Assembly: GCA_051530055.1 (NCBI GenBank)
Contig: CM121342.1
Coordinates: 5,394,001 to 5,458,000 of the forward strand
DNA from: Neoechinorhynchus agilis
Lineage: Eukaryota > Acanthocephala
Direction of reading: 5' to 3'
Length of the DNA: 64,000 nucleotides
The translations under genes were made by a program, and so were the position numbers. Below, piece after piece: positions 23,771 through 34,636 of this stretch (its first letter is position 1; each line of letters opens with the position of its first letter). Under the pieces are notes generated by a model. It made no database searches and was not told the DNA's origin. It saw nothing but the letters and a program-made list of their open reading frames with translations.

Positions 23771-25431
23771 CTTAATAACAAAATTCTCATCGGTTCTTTA
23801 TCTCCTGATCTATACATTCAACCGTACATTTATTATCAGGCTCCATCCGGATCTGGATTGAAATTAGACTGCCCTTTAAAATCGAGCGAGACCGAATGCC
23901 ACTGGTTCGTCGACAATAAATGCACTCTGGACGCCTTACCGAATCCTCATCGACCACCAGTCCGGCCCTTAAAACTGATTGAATTTGAAAGTAAGCTATT
24001 TCCGGCACTCAACTCAGCATGGACGAACATTAAAGCTTTACTCACCGGTCTTCTCTATGATACGGAACATTCATCGTCCAGTTTCATTGGTCACCACTGC
24101 CATTACAGCTCAAGTGCACCTTTGCAACCGGACGCGGTTGCCGATACTGATTTGATCGTTAACGGTGATTTCGTCTACTTTAAGAGAGCTTCGGCACACC
24201 ATTCCGGTCTTTATTCTTGTCATTGTGAAAGTATTGTCGATAATGAGGATGAAGCAATAACTGAGATTACTGTGGACGGGAAATGTGTTAGGTCGCAGGA
24301 ATTAAATTCTGAGCTTTCGTTAGCTGTTGAAGCGACTAGACACAAAGAAAGCTCACAATGAACATGATGTCTTAAGAAATGTCTCAAATATGTCAAACGC
24401 GACTTTAGCATCAAACTACTTCAAAATGACGTCCGCTAAATTTCTGCCATTTCCTGGCATCGTTTACTTTATCGATATAGTCAACCCTGATCCTCGTCCA
24501 ATAGAAACAATCACAATCAATGAATTCGCGCAGAAAATTTCTCTTCGTAGTGGAGCAACTAAAATAAAGGCAAGAAACTATTCTCATTTCCGATCTCTTA
24601 CCGAAAAAGACTTTCCTCTTCTATATGGAAATTATACTCTATCATCCCTTTGCTATTACGTATATCTGAAATGGAACGAATTTACAGCCTGCGATTGCAC
24701 AAAAAAAGAACGGATGCGGACCGGAAAATGTTTTATTCACAAAACTGGAACAAACGAAAATAATCCGCTGGGTAAACTTTTGTCTCTACGTCGCCGTCTA
24801 TTAGATGGCCCGGGTGTTCCATGTGAAAGTACAATCGCTATCGAAAACCTAAATGTGTACTTTGATCGAACACAGGTCGCCAATTTCAGCAGTATCGGTG
24901 AAATTTGTTCCATGGCAAAAATTCCATTAACTCTTTTGTTGAGAACAAATCTCACAGTGAAAAATCTACATTCATCACCAACGCTGTCAATGTTATTATG
25001 GATACAATTTGCCCATTGAAAACGGGAACGTCTCAAACCCATTTAATGTGCGTTACCATCTACTAAACGTTGAAGAGCACAATGATGTGAAATTGAGATG
25101 TGGAAGCCGAAATTTAGATGCAGAAATTGTTTGGGAATTCAAAGGATCACGTATGTTGTTTTCGAGAAAGATTCCGGGTGAAAATAGGGATCTGTTGGAA
25201 CTCAACAAAGTTAAAACATCTTTTAGTGGAATATACAAATGTTATGGATACAATCGATCTCTCGTAAACATTTATATGGTCCAAGTATCGAAAAAAAGAG
25301 TCGCTTTCATTAAAGTACAAATCAAAGCACATTTGCTGCACTCTGTAATGTTCTGGGGTTGGAACCTGATCGCTTTTTCAATAGTGTCCAGGATTGATTG
25401 GGGTTTTAAGAAACTAAAAAAAAGGTGAGTA
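23771..25431 (+). CDS. Immunoglobulin-domain membrane protein (FAM187-like), exon model uncertain
   Basis: Two Ig-like domains are visible. The first has LKLDCP, HWFVD and SGLYSCHCES (about 23860-24230). The second, at the 3' end, has VKLRCGSRN, VWEFKGSR and FSGIYKCYGYN, followed by a hydrophobic segment near the C-terminus. Between them lies a Cys-containing, N-glycosylatable region (NYTLSSLCYYVYLKWNEF). A 55-base intron (about 24282-24336) joins the first two frames well. The second and third frames overlap near 24960-25020 without a usable acceptor, so there is a missed exon border, a sequencing error or a frameshift. The two-Ig layout and the cysteine-rich middle resemble FAM187/Ig-superfamily surface proteins. 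The function is unknown. Confidence 0.55.
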
Positions 25432-26569
25432 AAGTGTGCTGTATAAAGTTTTGTTTTCCAAAATGGACACTTGGTCTTCTGTTGTAATGATAAAAAATCT
25501 TTTCGATAGCTTTCGCCGTCGGCTTAGCGTGTTAAAGTTGTGGAATGTTCGTCAAGACCATTGAAAATCTCTCGTTTGCATTGTGTGCACAAACACTTTT
25601 AACAACCGTCCAGTTTTGAAAAAATCAAGTATCCACCAGATTCTACGGTACAAACTTAAAAGCATTTGATTGGAATACTTAGGGGAAGTGTTCAGTTCTT
25701 AGTTGCCTTTGCATCGAGGTCGATCGTCTGACTGTGTGGTTTTATATTGGATTTTATTTAAGGCTGTGTACGTTCATGGGATAAAACGATAGAGAGAAAA
25801 GTGAGAGAACTTGCCTTTGCTGCGATCGGACTTTCTTTTCAGGGAAAGCGATTTGTGGCAGTAGAAGCTAAAAGAGCGCCAATGAGCTGAACTTCCAATC
25901 ACTGAGGCTTTAAAAGATTGCCGCTTTTTAAAACTTGTTCAATAACAATGATGAACACATATGAGTCGCAGTTCAATAAAGCCATAGGCGATCTTCGTTT
26001 TCGGCTTCCTTTTTTTATCAGATTTCGATTTGAAAACGTGTAACATTTGATTTGCTTTATAGATTGCTCACCAAATCAAAATTCAATCAAAAAACAAGCT
26101 AAAACCAATCGCGGGTCCATTTCTTTCTCTCAAAAACTCATCCTTTGGAGATGGATTGCGAATTCAATGGGCGGACTAGAATCTTCGATAAAAGTGCACT
26201 GGATCGTCAATTTTATCCGGATCGCTGGTTGCTATAAAAGAGACCTTGCAGCGAAACAAGTTTTTTGTTACTTAACAAAAATCCCCTTAGGGAAATCCTC
26301 ATTAGAAAAAACACTCGAGTTCAGAGTTGTTCAAAGAATGCGGTTGTTGATTTTGGAGTGGATTACGAGTCCGGTGTCTTTTGTGAAAATGAAGCTTTCT
26401 ATTTCTTTTAAGAACACATCACATTGTGGTTGTCCGAGAAAATCGTATCCGATTTAATTTGGATAAATGACGTTCTACTGTAAATCTCTTTTCGAATCCA
26501 CTGAATGTGGAGAGTGATCAGTTTTTGTTAAAGGACGTTTCGTCGCCATTGGAATGGATGGACGAAACG
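25432..26569. other. Intergenic region with dispersed repeat pieces
   Basis: Pieces repeated elsewhere are agttcaataaagccatagg (about 25974 and 28275), ggaaatcctcattagaaaaa (26291 and 28247), and a diverged relative of the 300-bp satellite unit (actcgagttc...gaatgcggtt, 26312-26345). The 136-codon frame at 26047 spans these pieces and is not taken as a gene. Confidence 0.5.
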
Positions 26570-28133
26570 GTACCGAATTGAACGTTAAGATTACTAAGCG
26601 CTGCTTAGTTGTTCAGCCGCATGTTTTATCTGGTGATGATTGTTTGATAGACAATCCGACTGAAAGAGAGAGATTTTATTCAAACACCAAGCTTTCGCCG
26701 TCCAGCGGCTTCTTCAGGGTGTTCTTGGCAGCAGCGAAGATCGGACTGTCCATCCGCATGTCGATAAGATTACTAAGCGCTGCTTAGTTGTTCAGCCGCA
26801 TGTTTCACCTATTGATGATTGTTTGATAGACAATCCGACTGAAAGAGAGAGATTTTATTCAAACACCAAGCTTTCGCCGTCCAACGGCTTCTTCAGGGTG
26901 TTCTTGGCAGCAGCGAAGATCGGACTGTCCATCCGCATGTCGATAAGATTACTAAGCGCTGCTTAGTTGTTCAGCCGCATGTTTCACCTATTGATGATTG
27001 TTTGATAGACAATCCGACTGAAAGAGAGAGATTTTACTAAAACACCAAGCTTTCGCCGTCCAACGGCTTCTTCAGGGTGTTCTTGGCAGCAGCGAAGATC
27101 GGACTGTCCATCCGCATGTCGATAAGATTACTAAGCGCTGCTTAGTTGTTCAGCCGCATGTTTCACCTATTGATGATTGTTTGATAGACAATCCGACTGA
27201 AAGAGAGAGATTTTATTCAAACACCAAGCTTTCGCCGTCCAACGGCTTCTTCAGGGTGTTCTTGGCAGCAGCGAAGATCGGACTGTCCATCCGCATGTCG
27301 ATAAGATTACTAAGCGCTGCTTAGTTGTTCAGCCGCATGTTTCACCTATTGATGATTGTTTGATAGACAATCCGACTGAAAGAGAGATTTTATTCAAACA
27401 CCAAGCTTTCGCCGTCCAACGGCTTCTTCAGGTGTTCTTGGCAGCAGCGAAGATCGGACTGTCCATCCGCATGTCGATAAGATTACTAAGCGCTGCTTAG
27501 TTGTTCAGCCGCATGTTTCACCTATTGATGATTGTTTGATAGACAATCCGACTGAAAGAGAGAGATTTTATTAAAACACCAAGCTTTCGCCGTCCAACGG
27601 CTTCTTCAGGGTGTTTGGCAGCAGCGAAGATCGGACTGTCCATCCGCATGTCGATAAGATTACTAAGCGCTGCTTAGTTGTTCAGCCGCATGTTTCACCT
27701 ATTGATGATTGTTTGATAGACAATCCGACTGAAAGAGAGATTTTATTAAAACACCAAGCTTTCGCCGTCCAACGGCTTCTTCAGGGTGTTTGGCAGCAGC
27801 GAAGATCGGACTGTCCATCCGCATGTCGATAAGATTACTAAGCGCTGCTTAGTTGTTCAGCCGCATGTTTCACCTATTGATGATTGTTTGATAGACAATC
27901 CGACTGAAAGAGAGAGATTTTATTCAAACACCAAGCTTTCGCCGTCCAACGGCTTCTTCAGGGTGTTCTTGGCAGCAGCGAAGATCGGACTGTCCATCCG
28001 CATGTCGATAAGATTACTAAGCGCTGCTTAGTTGTTCAGCCGCATGTTTTATCTGGTGATGATTGTTTGATTGACAATCCGACTGAAAGAGAGAGATTTT
28101 ATTCAAACACCAAGCTTTCGCCGTCCAACGGCT
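26570..28133. repeat. Tandem array, ~179-bp unit, about 9 copies, with ribozyme-like motif
   Basis: Period markers such as gctttcgccg at 26691, 26870 and 27049 give 179 bases; some units are shortened to 172-177 by small deletions. Every unit has the hairpin ctaagcgctgcttag. Each complete unit also has the block caaacaccaagctttcgccg...cggcttcttcagggtgtt, which on the minus strand forms a hammerhead-like fold. The last unit is cut inside that block and followed by an inverted fragment (gttatcaaacaatcatcact). Confidence 0.95.
26681..26726 (-). ncRNA. Hammerhead-like motif, type copy of the 179-bp satellite
   Basis: Minus strand order: AACACC (26718-26723), CTGAAGA (26711-26717), an unpaired A, GCCG - loop - CGGC (26697-26709), GAAAGCTT (26689-26696), GGTGTT (26683-26688). 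AACACC pairs with GGTGTT to make stem I. All core positions (CUGANGA, GAA, A15.1-U16.1, H17=U) can be filled. Stem III would be only the palindrome AGCU, usable only in a dimer of neighbouring units, as in some known satellite hammerheads. The extra A after A9 departs from the consensus. Repeated in about eight units (cores at about 26860, 27039, 27217, 27395, 27570, 27745 and 27925). Activity is unproven. Confidence 0.4.
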
Positions 28134-28697
28134 AGCCGTTATCAAACAATCATCACTAGATGAATTGAACGTTGCAGATGGACAAAACGTTAAGAAGCGC
28201 TATAGAATGACACGTCTGGTAGGTTCCAGTTTCAATTAGCGATTTGGGAAATCCTCATTAGAAAAAACACTCGAGTTCAATAAAGCCATAGGCGATTTCG
28301 AGTGCCCGGTAGCTGTATTGAAAATAAAGATTGAATTGTTCAAAAAAACGCTATATTGTAGTTTTTGAAGAAAAATAATGTGATCTAAAGAATTGATTGA
28401 AAAACAAAGTGTAAATGTGAAAATGAGCGCGGGAATAAATGATTTATCTTGTTATTCCCTCCCCGAAACGCTTTCTTTACCGATCATCTAAGACAACGGC
28501 AGAAAAAATCATCCGGAATTTTCTTCTTAATCGTTGAATTGTGTAAAACGACCAAATCTTACGAGAATCGATCAAAAACCTTGGAAATCGATCAATTTCG
28601 TGATTGAAAAAGTTCTTTTTTGTTGTTGAGAAGATATTCAAGTCTTTCGAGCACATTTAAAATCGTGTGATTTTTTCTGGTCTATTGAGAAATCGTA

Positions 28698-29027
28698 ATG
28701 GTGGACTCGAATGATGAAATGAGAATCGATATAGTGCTTGATCGGTGTTATTGGTTGCGGCAAGTTTGTTCGATTACAATTGGATCGATTTGTGGGTACA
28801 TCAACATACGAGGATCGAGTGGATTCGTCCTTTATTTAAGCCTGACGACTTTAGCAATGTTAACTTGCGTCTATTACGAAGGCGGCGGTAGCTCAATGGT
28901 CGACTATGAAAACGATGACTCTGATGACGACGATCTACTTCCCGCTGCTTGTAAAGAAGGATTTGCTTCCGGATTCTGTACGTTCCTTGTTACTTGGATT
29001 ACCGTTTTCTCTATTGTTAACCCTTAA
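28698..29027 (+). CDS. RAB5IF / RCAF1-like small membrane protein
   Basis: The ORF is 109 residues. It has the family signature: an acidic start, DRCYWLRQVCSITIGSI..G (family: D.IYWFRQ...), a short loop with RG, a second hydrophobic helix, an acidic loop and ACKEGFASGFCTFLVTWI (family: KEGF..SF..F...WI). Human RAB5IF (RCAF1/OPTI) has been linked to respirasome assembly and to ER insertase complexes. Length and helix layout fit. The gene is one exon between two satellite arrays. Confidence 0.7.
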   Translation: MVDSNDEMRIDIVLDRCYWLRQVCSITIGSICGYINIRGSSGFVLYLSLTTLAMLTCVYYEGGGSSMVDYENDDSDDDDLLPAACKEGFASGFCTFLVTWITVFSIVNP

Positions 29028-29262
29028 AGTCAACCCTTTTTTGAGCGAGAACAAATTGGAATCCGTCTTTGAAACATGCGCCATTCAGGATTCTCCTCGC
29101 TCATCCACCACCACAAAAAAAGAAGCGCTCGTTAATATTTTTTTGAGATCTCAAAACATCCCAGTGCCACTTACGTCATAATGCGTACACGGAAGAAAAT
29201 ACCATCAATTCTGAAGGCTAACCATTCTGGACTAATGCGTCCGGTGAAATCAAAGTTTTTTT
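29028..29262. other. Short spacer before the 213-bp array
   Basis: No gene is supported. Its right end already resembles the satellite unit (ttttgagtttgacttg). Confidence 0.4.
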
Positions 29263-32060
29263 GAGTTTGACTTGAAAAAACTAAATTTTTTTGGATTCAA
29301 TTGAGAAACCCAATCTTTTCCCGATTTTAGGTCGCTTCTATCAAAAAAACACGTAAAACCCCAACTTTTTTAAAAGTAATCGAGATTTTCTTTTTTTATC
29401 ACAGTTTGAGCTCTACAAATCCATAGAAATTCTAACTCGAGTCCTAAAAGAGAAGAATTTCTTCACTCCTAAATAAGAGTTTGACTTGAAAAAACTAAAT
29501 TTTTTGGATTCAATGGAGAAACCTAATATTTTCCCGATTTTAGGTCGCTTCTATCAAAAAAACACGTAAAACCCCAACTTTTTTAAAAGTAATCGAGATT
29601 TTCTTTTTTTAACATCGTTTGAGCTCTACAAATTCATAGAAATTCTAACTCGAGTCCTAAAAGAGAAGAATTTCTTCACTCTTAAATAAGAGTTTGACTT
29701 GAAAAAACTAAATTTTTTTGGATTCAATGGAGAAACCCAATCTTTTCCCGATTTTAGGTCGCTTCTATCAAAAAAACACGTAAAACCCCAACTTTTTTAA
29801 AAGTAATCGAGATTTTCTTTTTTTATCACAGTTTGAGCTCTACAAATCCATAGAAATTCTAACTCGAGTCCTAAAAGAGAAAAATTTCTTCACTCTTAAA
29901 TAAGAGTTTGACTTGAAAAAACTAAATTTTTTTGGATTCAATTGAGAAACCTAATATTTTCCCGATTTTAGGTCGCTTCTATCAAAAAAACACGTAAAAC
30001 CCCAACTTTTTTAAAAGTAATCGAGATTTTCTTTTTTTATCACAGTTTGAGCTCTACAAATCCATAGAAATTCTAACTCGAGTCCTAAAAGAGAAAAATT
30101 TCTTCACTCTTAAATAAGAGTTTGACTTGAAAAAACTAAATTTTTTTGGATTCAATTGAGAAACCTAATATTTTCCCGATTTTAGGTCGCTTCTATCAAA
30201 AAAGTAAAACCCCAACTTTTTTAAAAGTAATCGAGATTTTCTTTTTTTAACACCGTTTGAGCTCTACAAATCCATAGAAATTCTAACTCGAGTCCTAAAA
30301 GAGAAAAATTTCTTCACTCTTAAATAAGAGTTTGACTTGAAAAAACTAAATTTTTTTGGATTCAATTGAGAAACCCAATATTTTCCCGATTTTAGGTCGC
30401 TTCTATCAAAAAAACACGTAAAACCCCAACTTTTTTAAAAGTAATCGAGATTTTCTTTTTTTATCACAGTTTGAGCTCTACAAATCCATAGAAATTCTAA
30501 CTCGAGTCCTAAAAGAGAAGAATTTCTTCACTCTTAAATAAGAGTTTGACTTGAAAAAACTAAATTTTTTGGATTCAATTGAGAAACCTAATATTTTCCC
30601 GATTTTAGGTCGCTTCTATCAAAAAAACACGTAAAACCCCAACTTTTTTAAAAGTAATCGAGATTTTCTTTTTTTAACATCGTTTGAGCTCTACAAATCC
30701 ATAGAAATTCTAACTCGAGTCCTAAAAGAGAAGAATTTCTTCACTCTTAAATAAGAGTTTGACTTGAAAAAACTAAATTTTTTTGGATTCAATTGAGAAA
30801 CCTAATATTTTCCCGATTTTAGGTCGCTTCTATCAAAAAAACACGTAAAACCCCAACTTTTTTAAAAGTAATCGAGATTTTCTTTTTTTAACATCGTTTG
30901 AGCTCTACAAATCCATAGAAATTCTAACTCGAGTCCTAAAAGAGAAGAATTTCTTCACTCTTAAATAAGAGTTTGACTTGAAAAAACTAAATTTTTTTGG
31001 ATTCAATTGAGAAACCTAATCTTTTCCCGATTTTAGGTCGCTTCTATCAAAAAACACGTAAAACCCCAACTTTTTTAAAAGTAATCGAGATTTTCTTTTT
31101 TTATCACAGTTTGAGCTCTACAAATCCATAGAAATTCTAACTCGAGTCCTAAAAGAGAAAAATTTCTTCACTCTTAAATAAGAGTTTGACTTGAAAAAAC
31201 TAAATTTTTTTGGATTCAATTGAGAAACCTAATATTTTCCCGATTTTAGGTCGCTTCTATCAAAAAAACACGTAAAACCCCAACTTTTTTAAAAGTAATC
31301 GAGATTTTCTTTTTTTATCACAGTTTGAGCTCTACAAATCCATAGAAATTCTAACTCGAGTCCTAAAAGAGAAAAATTTCTTCACTCTTAAATAAGAGTT
31401 TGACTTGAAAAAACTAAATTTTTTTGGATTCAATTGAGAAACCCAATCTTTTCCCGATTTTAGGTCGCTTCTATCAAAAAAACACGTAAAACCCCAACTT
31501 TTTTAAAAGTAATCGAGATTTTCTTTTTTTAACATCGTTTGAGCTCTACAAATCCATAGAAATTCTAACTCGAGTCCTAAAAGAGAAGAATTTCTTCACT
31601 CCTAAATAAGAGTTTGACTTGAAAAAACTAAATTTTTTTGGATTCAATTGAGAAACCTAATATTTTCCCGATTTTAGGTTGCTTCTATCAAAAAAACACG
31701 TAAAATCCCAACTTTTTTAAAAGTAATCGAGATTTTCTTTTTTTATCACAGTTTGAGCTCTACAAATCCATAGAAATTCTAACTCGAGTCCTAAAAGAGA
31801 AGAATTTCTTCACTCCTAAATAAGAGTTTGACTTGAAAAAACTAAATTTTTTTGGATTCAATGGAGAAACCTAATCTTTTCCCGATTTTAGGTCGCTTCT
31901 ATCAAAAAAACACGTAAAACCCCAACTTTTTTAAAAGTAATCGAGATTTTCTTTTTTTATCACCGTTTGAGCTCTACAAATCCATAGAAATTCTAACTCG
32001 AGTCCTAAAGAATAATTTCTTCACTCTTAAATTAAAGTTTGACTTGAAAAAAACTAAATT
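29263..32060. repeat. Tandem array, ~213-bp unit, about 13 copies
   Basis: The marker gagtttgacttgaaaaaact recurs at 29263, 29477, 29690 and on to about 32036. Units are A/T-rich with runs of A and T and differ mainly in run length and a few sites (atcacag versus aacatcg). No open frame survives. The array is highly homogeneous. Confidence 0.95.
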
Positions 32061-33240
32061 TGGATAAATTCGATGGACGATGAAAACTGACCTTGTCCCG
32101 ATTGGCGAAAAAAGAAGGAGAAATGAATCGATTTGTCGCTGTACCTTTTTTTAGTGGCATTCACCGATTCAAAAAAGGGAAGAGGCTCTCCGTGGTAAAG
32201 ATGTCAGATTTATTTCCCATTTCGGAACTTTTTGCATATTATAAGAAATTTAGTTAAGATCAAAATTGACGTAAAATTTAAAAACAAATAGAGCAGTCAA
32301 ACAACTTCGAATAAACGCCACATGAATTCGAATCAAATTGACAGTTAGGAAAACAGTTGCCATCTTCAAATAAGTGCGAATTGGCGATATTGACACACAA
32401 AAAGTAATATTTTTCCTCAAGAAGTTTGAAACGAGCCTGTAAGCTTCCATGGAACGGTAGACGTTCACATTAATTTTTGTATGCTTCAAACAAAATTTCC
32501 CAAAAGGTGGTACATAGAAAATCAGCAATTATTTTACGCTCCTTCCTCATTTTGCAAATTTCTACTATCACTTGGTTTCATGCTGCTTTGCTCGGTGCGT
32601 AAAGATGTTCCCGTTTTAATCAGGTGTCTTCTCAGACCAATAGACTATTTTTACAGCTTTCACCTTTAAAAAGTTCTTGTCGAAATCATCTTCTCTTTTA
32701 TTTTTCTAGATAACACAACCGTTAATCCATAAATTTCAACTTTACTATTGCTTTCTATTTTCCTATTTGCTTAATTTATCAAATCGACCTTAACGAACCA
32801 AAGGTCTTAGAGTCTCAAATATACAATCTTGTACTCTTAAAGATCTTTTGGTTTCACATAGAAGTCTGATTACACAATAGTCTGCTGCTGCGGCAATATG
32901 CCACCCTTTCTTAGAATGGTATTGAATTTTTTGCTTATTGGCGTGTAAAGTCAAATAACTGGCGGTAAAGGGGATTAGTTGGATGAAAATCATTGCGCAA
33001 ATTTGACGGCTTACTCTCAACAGTGAGTTTCCCGCGATCTACAGCTCTATTCCAAGCTATCCGTCCTTTCAACACCATTAGACCGGGACTGCAGTTGAGA
33101 GTGGTGATCCAGAACGGTGCCATTAATGTTTATCGAACTCTTTGCGTAGAGAAAACCCGATTTTTCAAACTACTTCTCTTACATTGCTTTCATTGTCAGA
33201 TGGTCTCAAAGTATTGATAAAAGGCACTTTTTAATTATAG
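32061..33240. other. Intergenic region
   Basis: Nothing recognisable was found apart from A/T-rich sequence. The right end (ttttttaattatag) is the acceptor of the following gene. Confidence 0.45.
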
Positions 33241-34595
33241 ATGAAAACGCCTGAAGAGAATATCGAGACGGAGGAGGAAAAGCAGCAAAGGATTTCGATA
33301 AGTGAGCTCATTTCAGGGCACTACGACGACCGCAGAAAGGAATACAGCGGCGAACGGTCTTCATCTCGAGTCATATTCCTCCGTGGATTTAATAATTGGG
33401 TCAAGATTACACTCCTATCAGAAACTTGTGCACGATTAAGTCGTGGACCAATTCGAGTAATCGATTTGGCATGTGGACGTGGTGGTGATGTGAATAAATG
33501 GAAGCGGACGGGGGCGGCACACGTTGCATTTGTGGATTTCTCAAAGCAATCCATAGAGGAATGCCAAAGGCGGTATTCATCAATGTCCTCCCTAATTCAA
33601 AACAAGTCGATGTACACTGCTGATTTTTACGAACTTAACATGGTCAATGATGATTTGTACCACAATATATTCGGAACTGATGGCCCTGTTTCGAATGATC
33701 GTCTTTTCAAAATTGTCGCCTGCCAGTTCGCTATTCATTATGCTTTCGGCAGCTACAATGATGTTGTCAAACTTCTGTCAAATGTATCGAAATGCCTGAG
33801 ATCCGGTGGATATTTCATTGGAACTACAACGGATTGTTTTGAACTGGTTAGAAGGTTGAAAGATTTTGATGGTGAAATCGGAAACAGTGTCTATCGAATA
33901 AAACTCGACGGTATTAGTAGCAAAGATAAAATACCGCTATTTAATGCAGGCATTCTTTTTAAACTAGATTGTTTATCGAGAATACTTTTGTGTGCGGGGT
34001 TTATTCGCGTTAATTTTATGCTTCCAAAAAACCCAATACGAACTATCACTCCTCATTTGTGTCCAAAAGATTGCATTAGACTTTTGGGCACTCCAAAAAA
34101 GTTTTCACTAACAAATGCAATTTTGTTACTTCCATGGGCAAACTTTTTTTATTGAGTTTGCTTCGCGGTACGCCCATTTTTATAACTTAATTACGGTTCC
34201 GTCTCGCTTCTGTCTCCACTCAATGATACTAGAATTCACAAAAGTATTCTGTACTCGAATGTCCGGAATATTTAGTTTACTTTCCCGCTTTTGAAAGAAT
34301 AGCAGCGGACTTTGGGCTGAAGTTGGTGATGCGATCGAATTTTAGTGATTTTTTCAAGAATTTTCACAAATCAAACGAGCGAACATTGCGACGGATGAAC
34401 GCTTTAGAGCCATATCCTCTTGTTCCGTGTGATGATCTGGTAGGTGGAGATCCTGTTGGGAATCAGTATGCTCACGCCAAAAGGTTTGTTGATCGTCCAC
34501 ATTCTCGACAGCACACTGATGCTATTGGGACAATGTCAGTTGATGAATGGGAAGTTGCGACATTGTACACTTGTTTTATGTTCAAAAGAGTGTAA
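33241..34595 (+). CDS. mRNA cap guanine-N7 methyltransferase
   Basis: This enzyme adds the N7 methyl group to the GpppN cap using S-adenosylmethionine in the nucleus. The ATG follows tatag directly. Exon 1 has VIFLRGFNNWVKITLL, the SAM-binding loop VIDLACGRGGDVNKWKR, AHVAFVDFSKQSIEEC, CQFAIHYAF and LRSGGYFIGTT. Exon 2 (from about 34236/34248) has ECPEYLVYFPAF, LKLVMRSNFSDFF, RRMNALEPYPL and the terminal GTMSVDEWEVATLYTCF, all as in RNMT/Abd1. The intron lies between about 33970-34017 and 34236-34247; the exact donor is uncertain (a phase-0 gttaat at 34018 is one option). The long N-terminal extension of the human enzyme is absent. It is the first gene of a possible operon. Confidence 0.92.
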
Positions 34596-34627
34596 CTTGT
34601 CCTTTTCAAAAGTTAAGATCGTCTTTG

Positions 34628-34636
34628 GAATTTCAG
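34628..34636 (+). promoter_or_regulatory. Intercistronic splice acceptor before the flippase
   Basis: Only 41 bases separate the RNMT stop (34595) from the flippase ATG (34637). This gap ends in gaatttcag directly before ATG, leaving no room for a promoter plus 5' UTR. A trans-splice acceptor within a polycistronic transcript is the simplest reading. Confidence 0.6.

Larger units (their letters stand above)
26291..28297. repeat. Direct repeats flanking the 179-bp array
   Basis: The sequence ggaaatcctcattagaaaaa plus cactcgagttca occurs at 26291-26323 and again at 28247-28279, on either side of the array. The second copy continues into aataaagccataggcgat, which is also at about 25977-25993. 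The array therefore sits between copies of one dispersed sequence, as if carried by or inserted into it. Confidence 0.7.

Noticed and set aside
26047-26457. 136-codon frame
   Set aside because: It runs over dispersed repeat pieces and has no recognisable domain.
26554-28031. Repeated 73-81-codon plus-strand frames
   Set aside because: They arise from the 179-bp satellite; small indels break the frame between units.
26281-28133. CRISPR array
   Set aside because: Repeats are directly contiguous long units without unique spacers, in an intron-containing eukaryotic genome.
29263-32060. Hammerhead-like core in the 213-, 242- and 300-bp satellites
   Set aside because: Both strands were read for CTGANGA followed by a stem and GAAA; no such arrangement was found.
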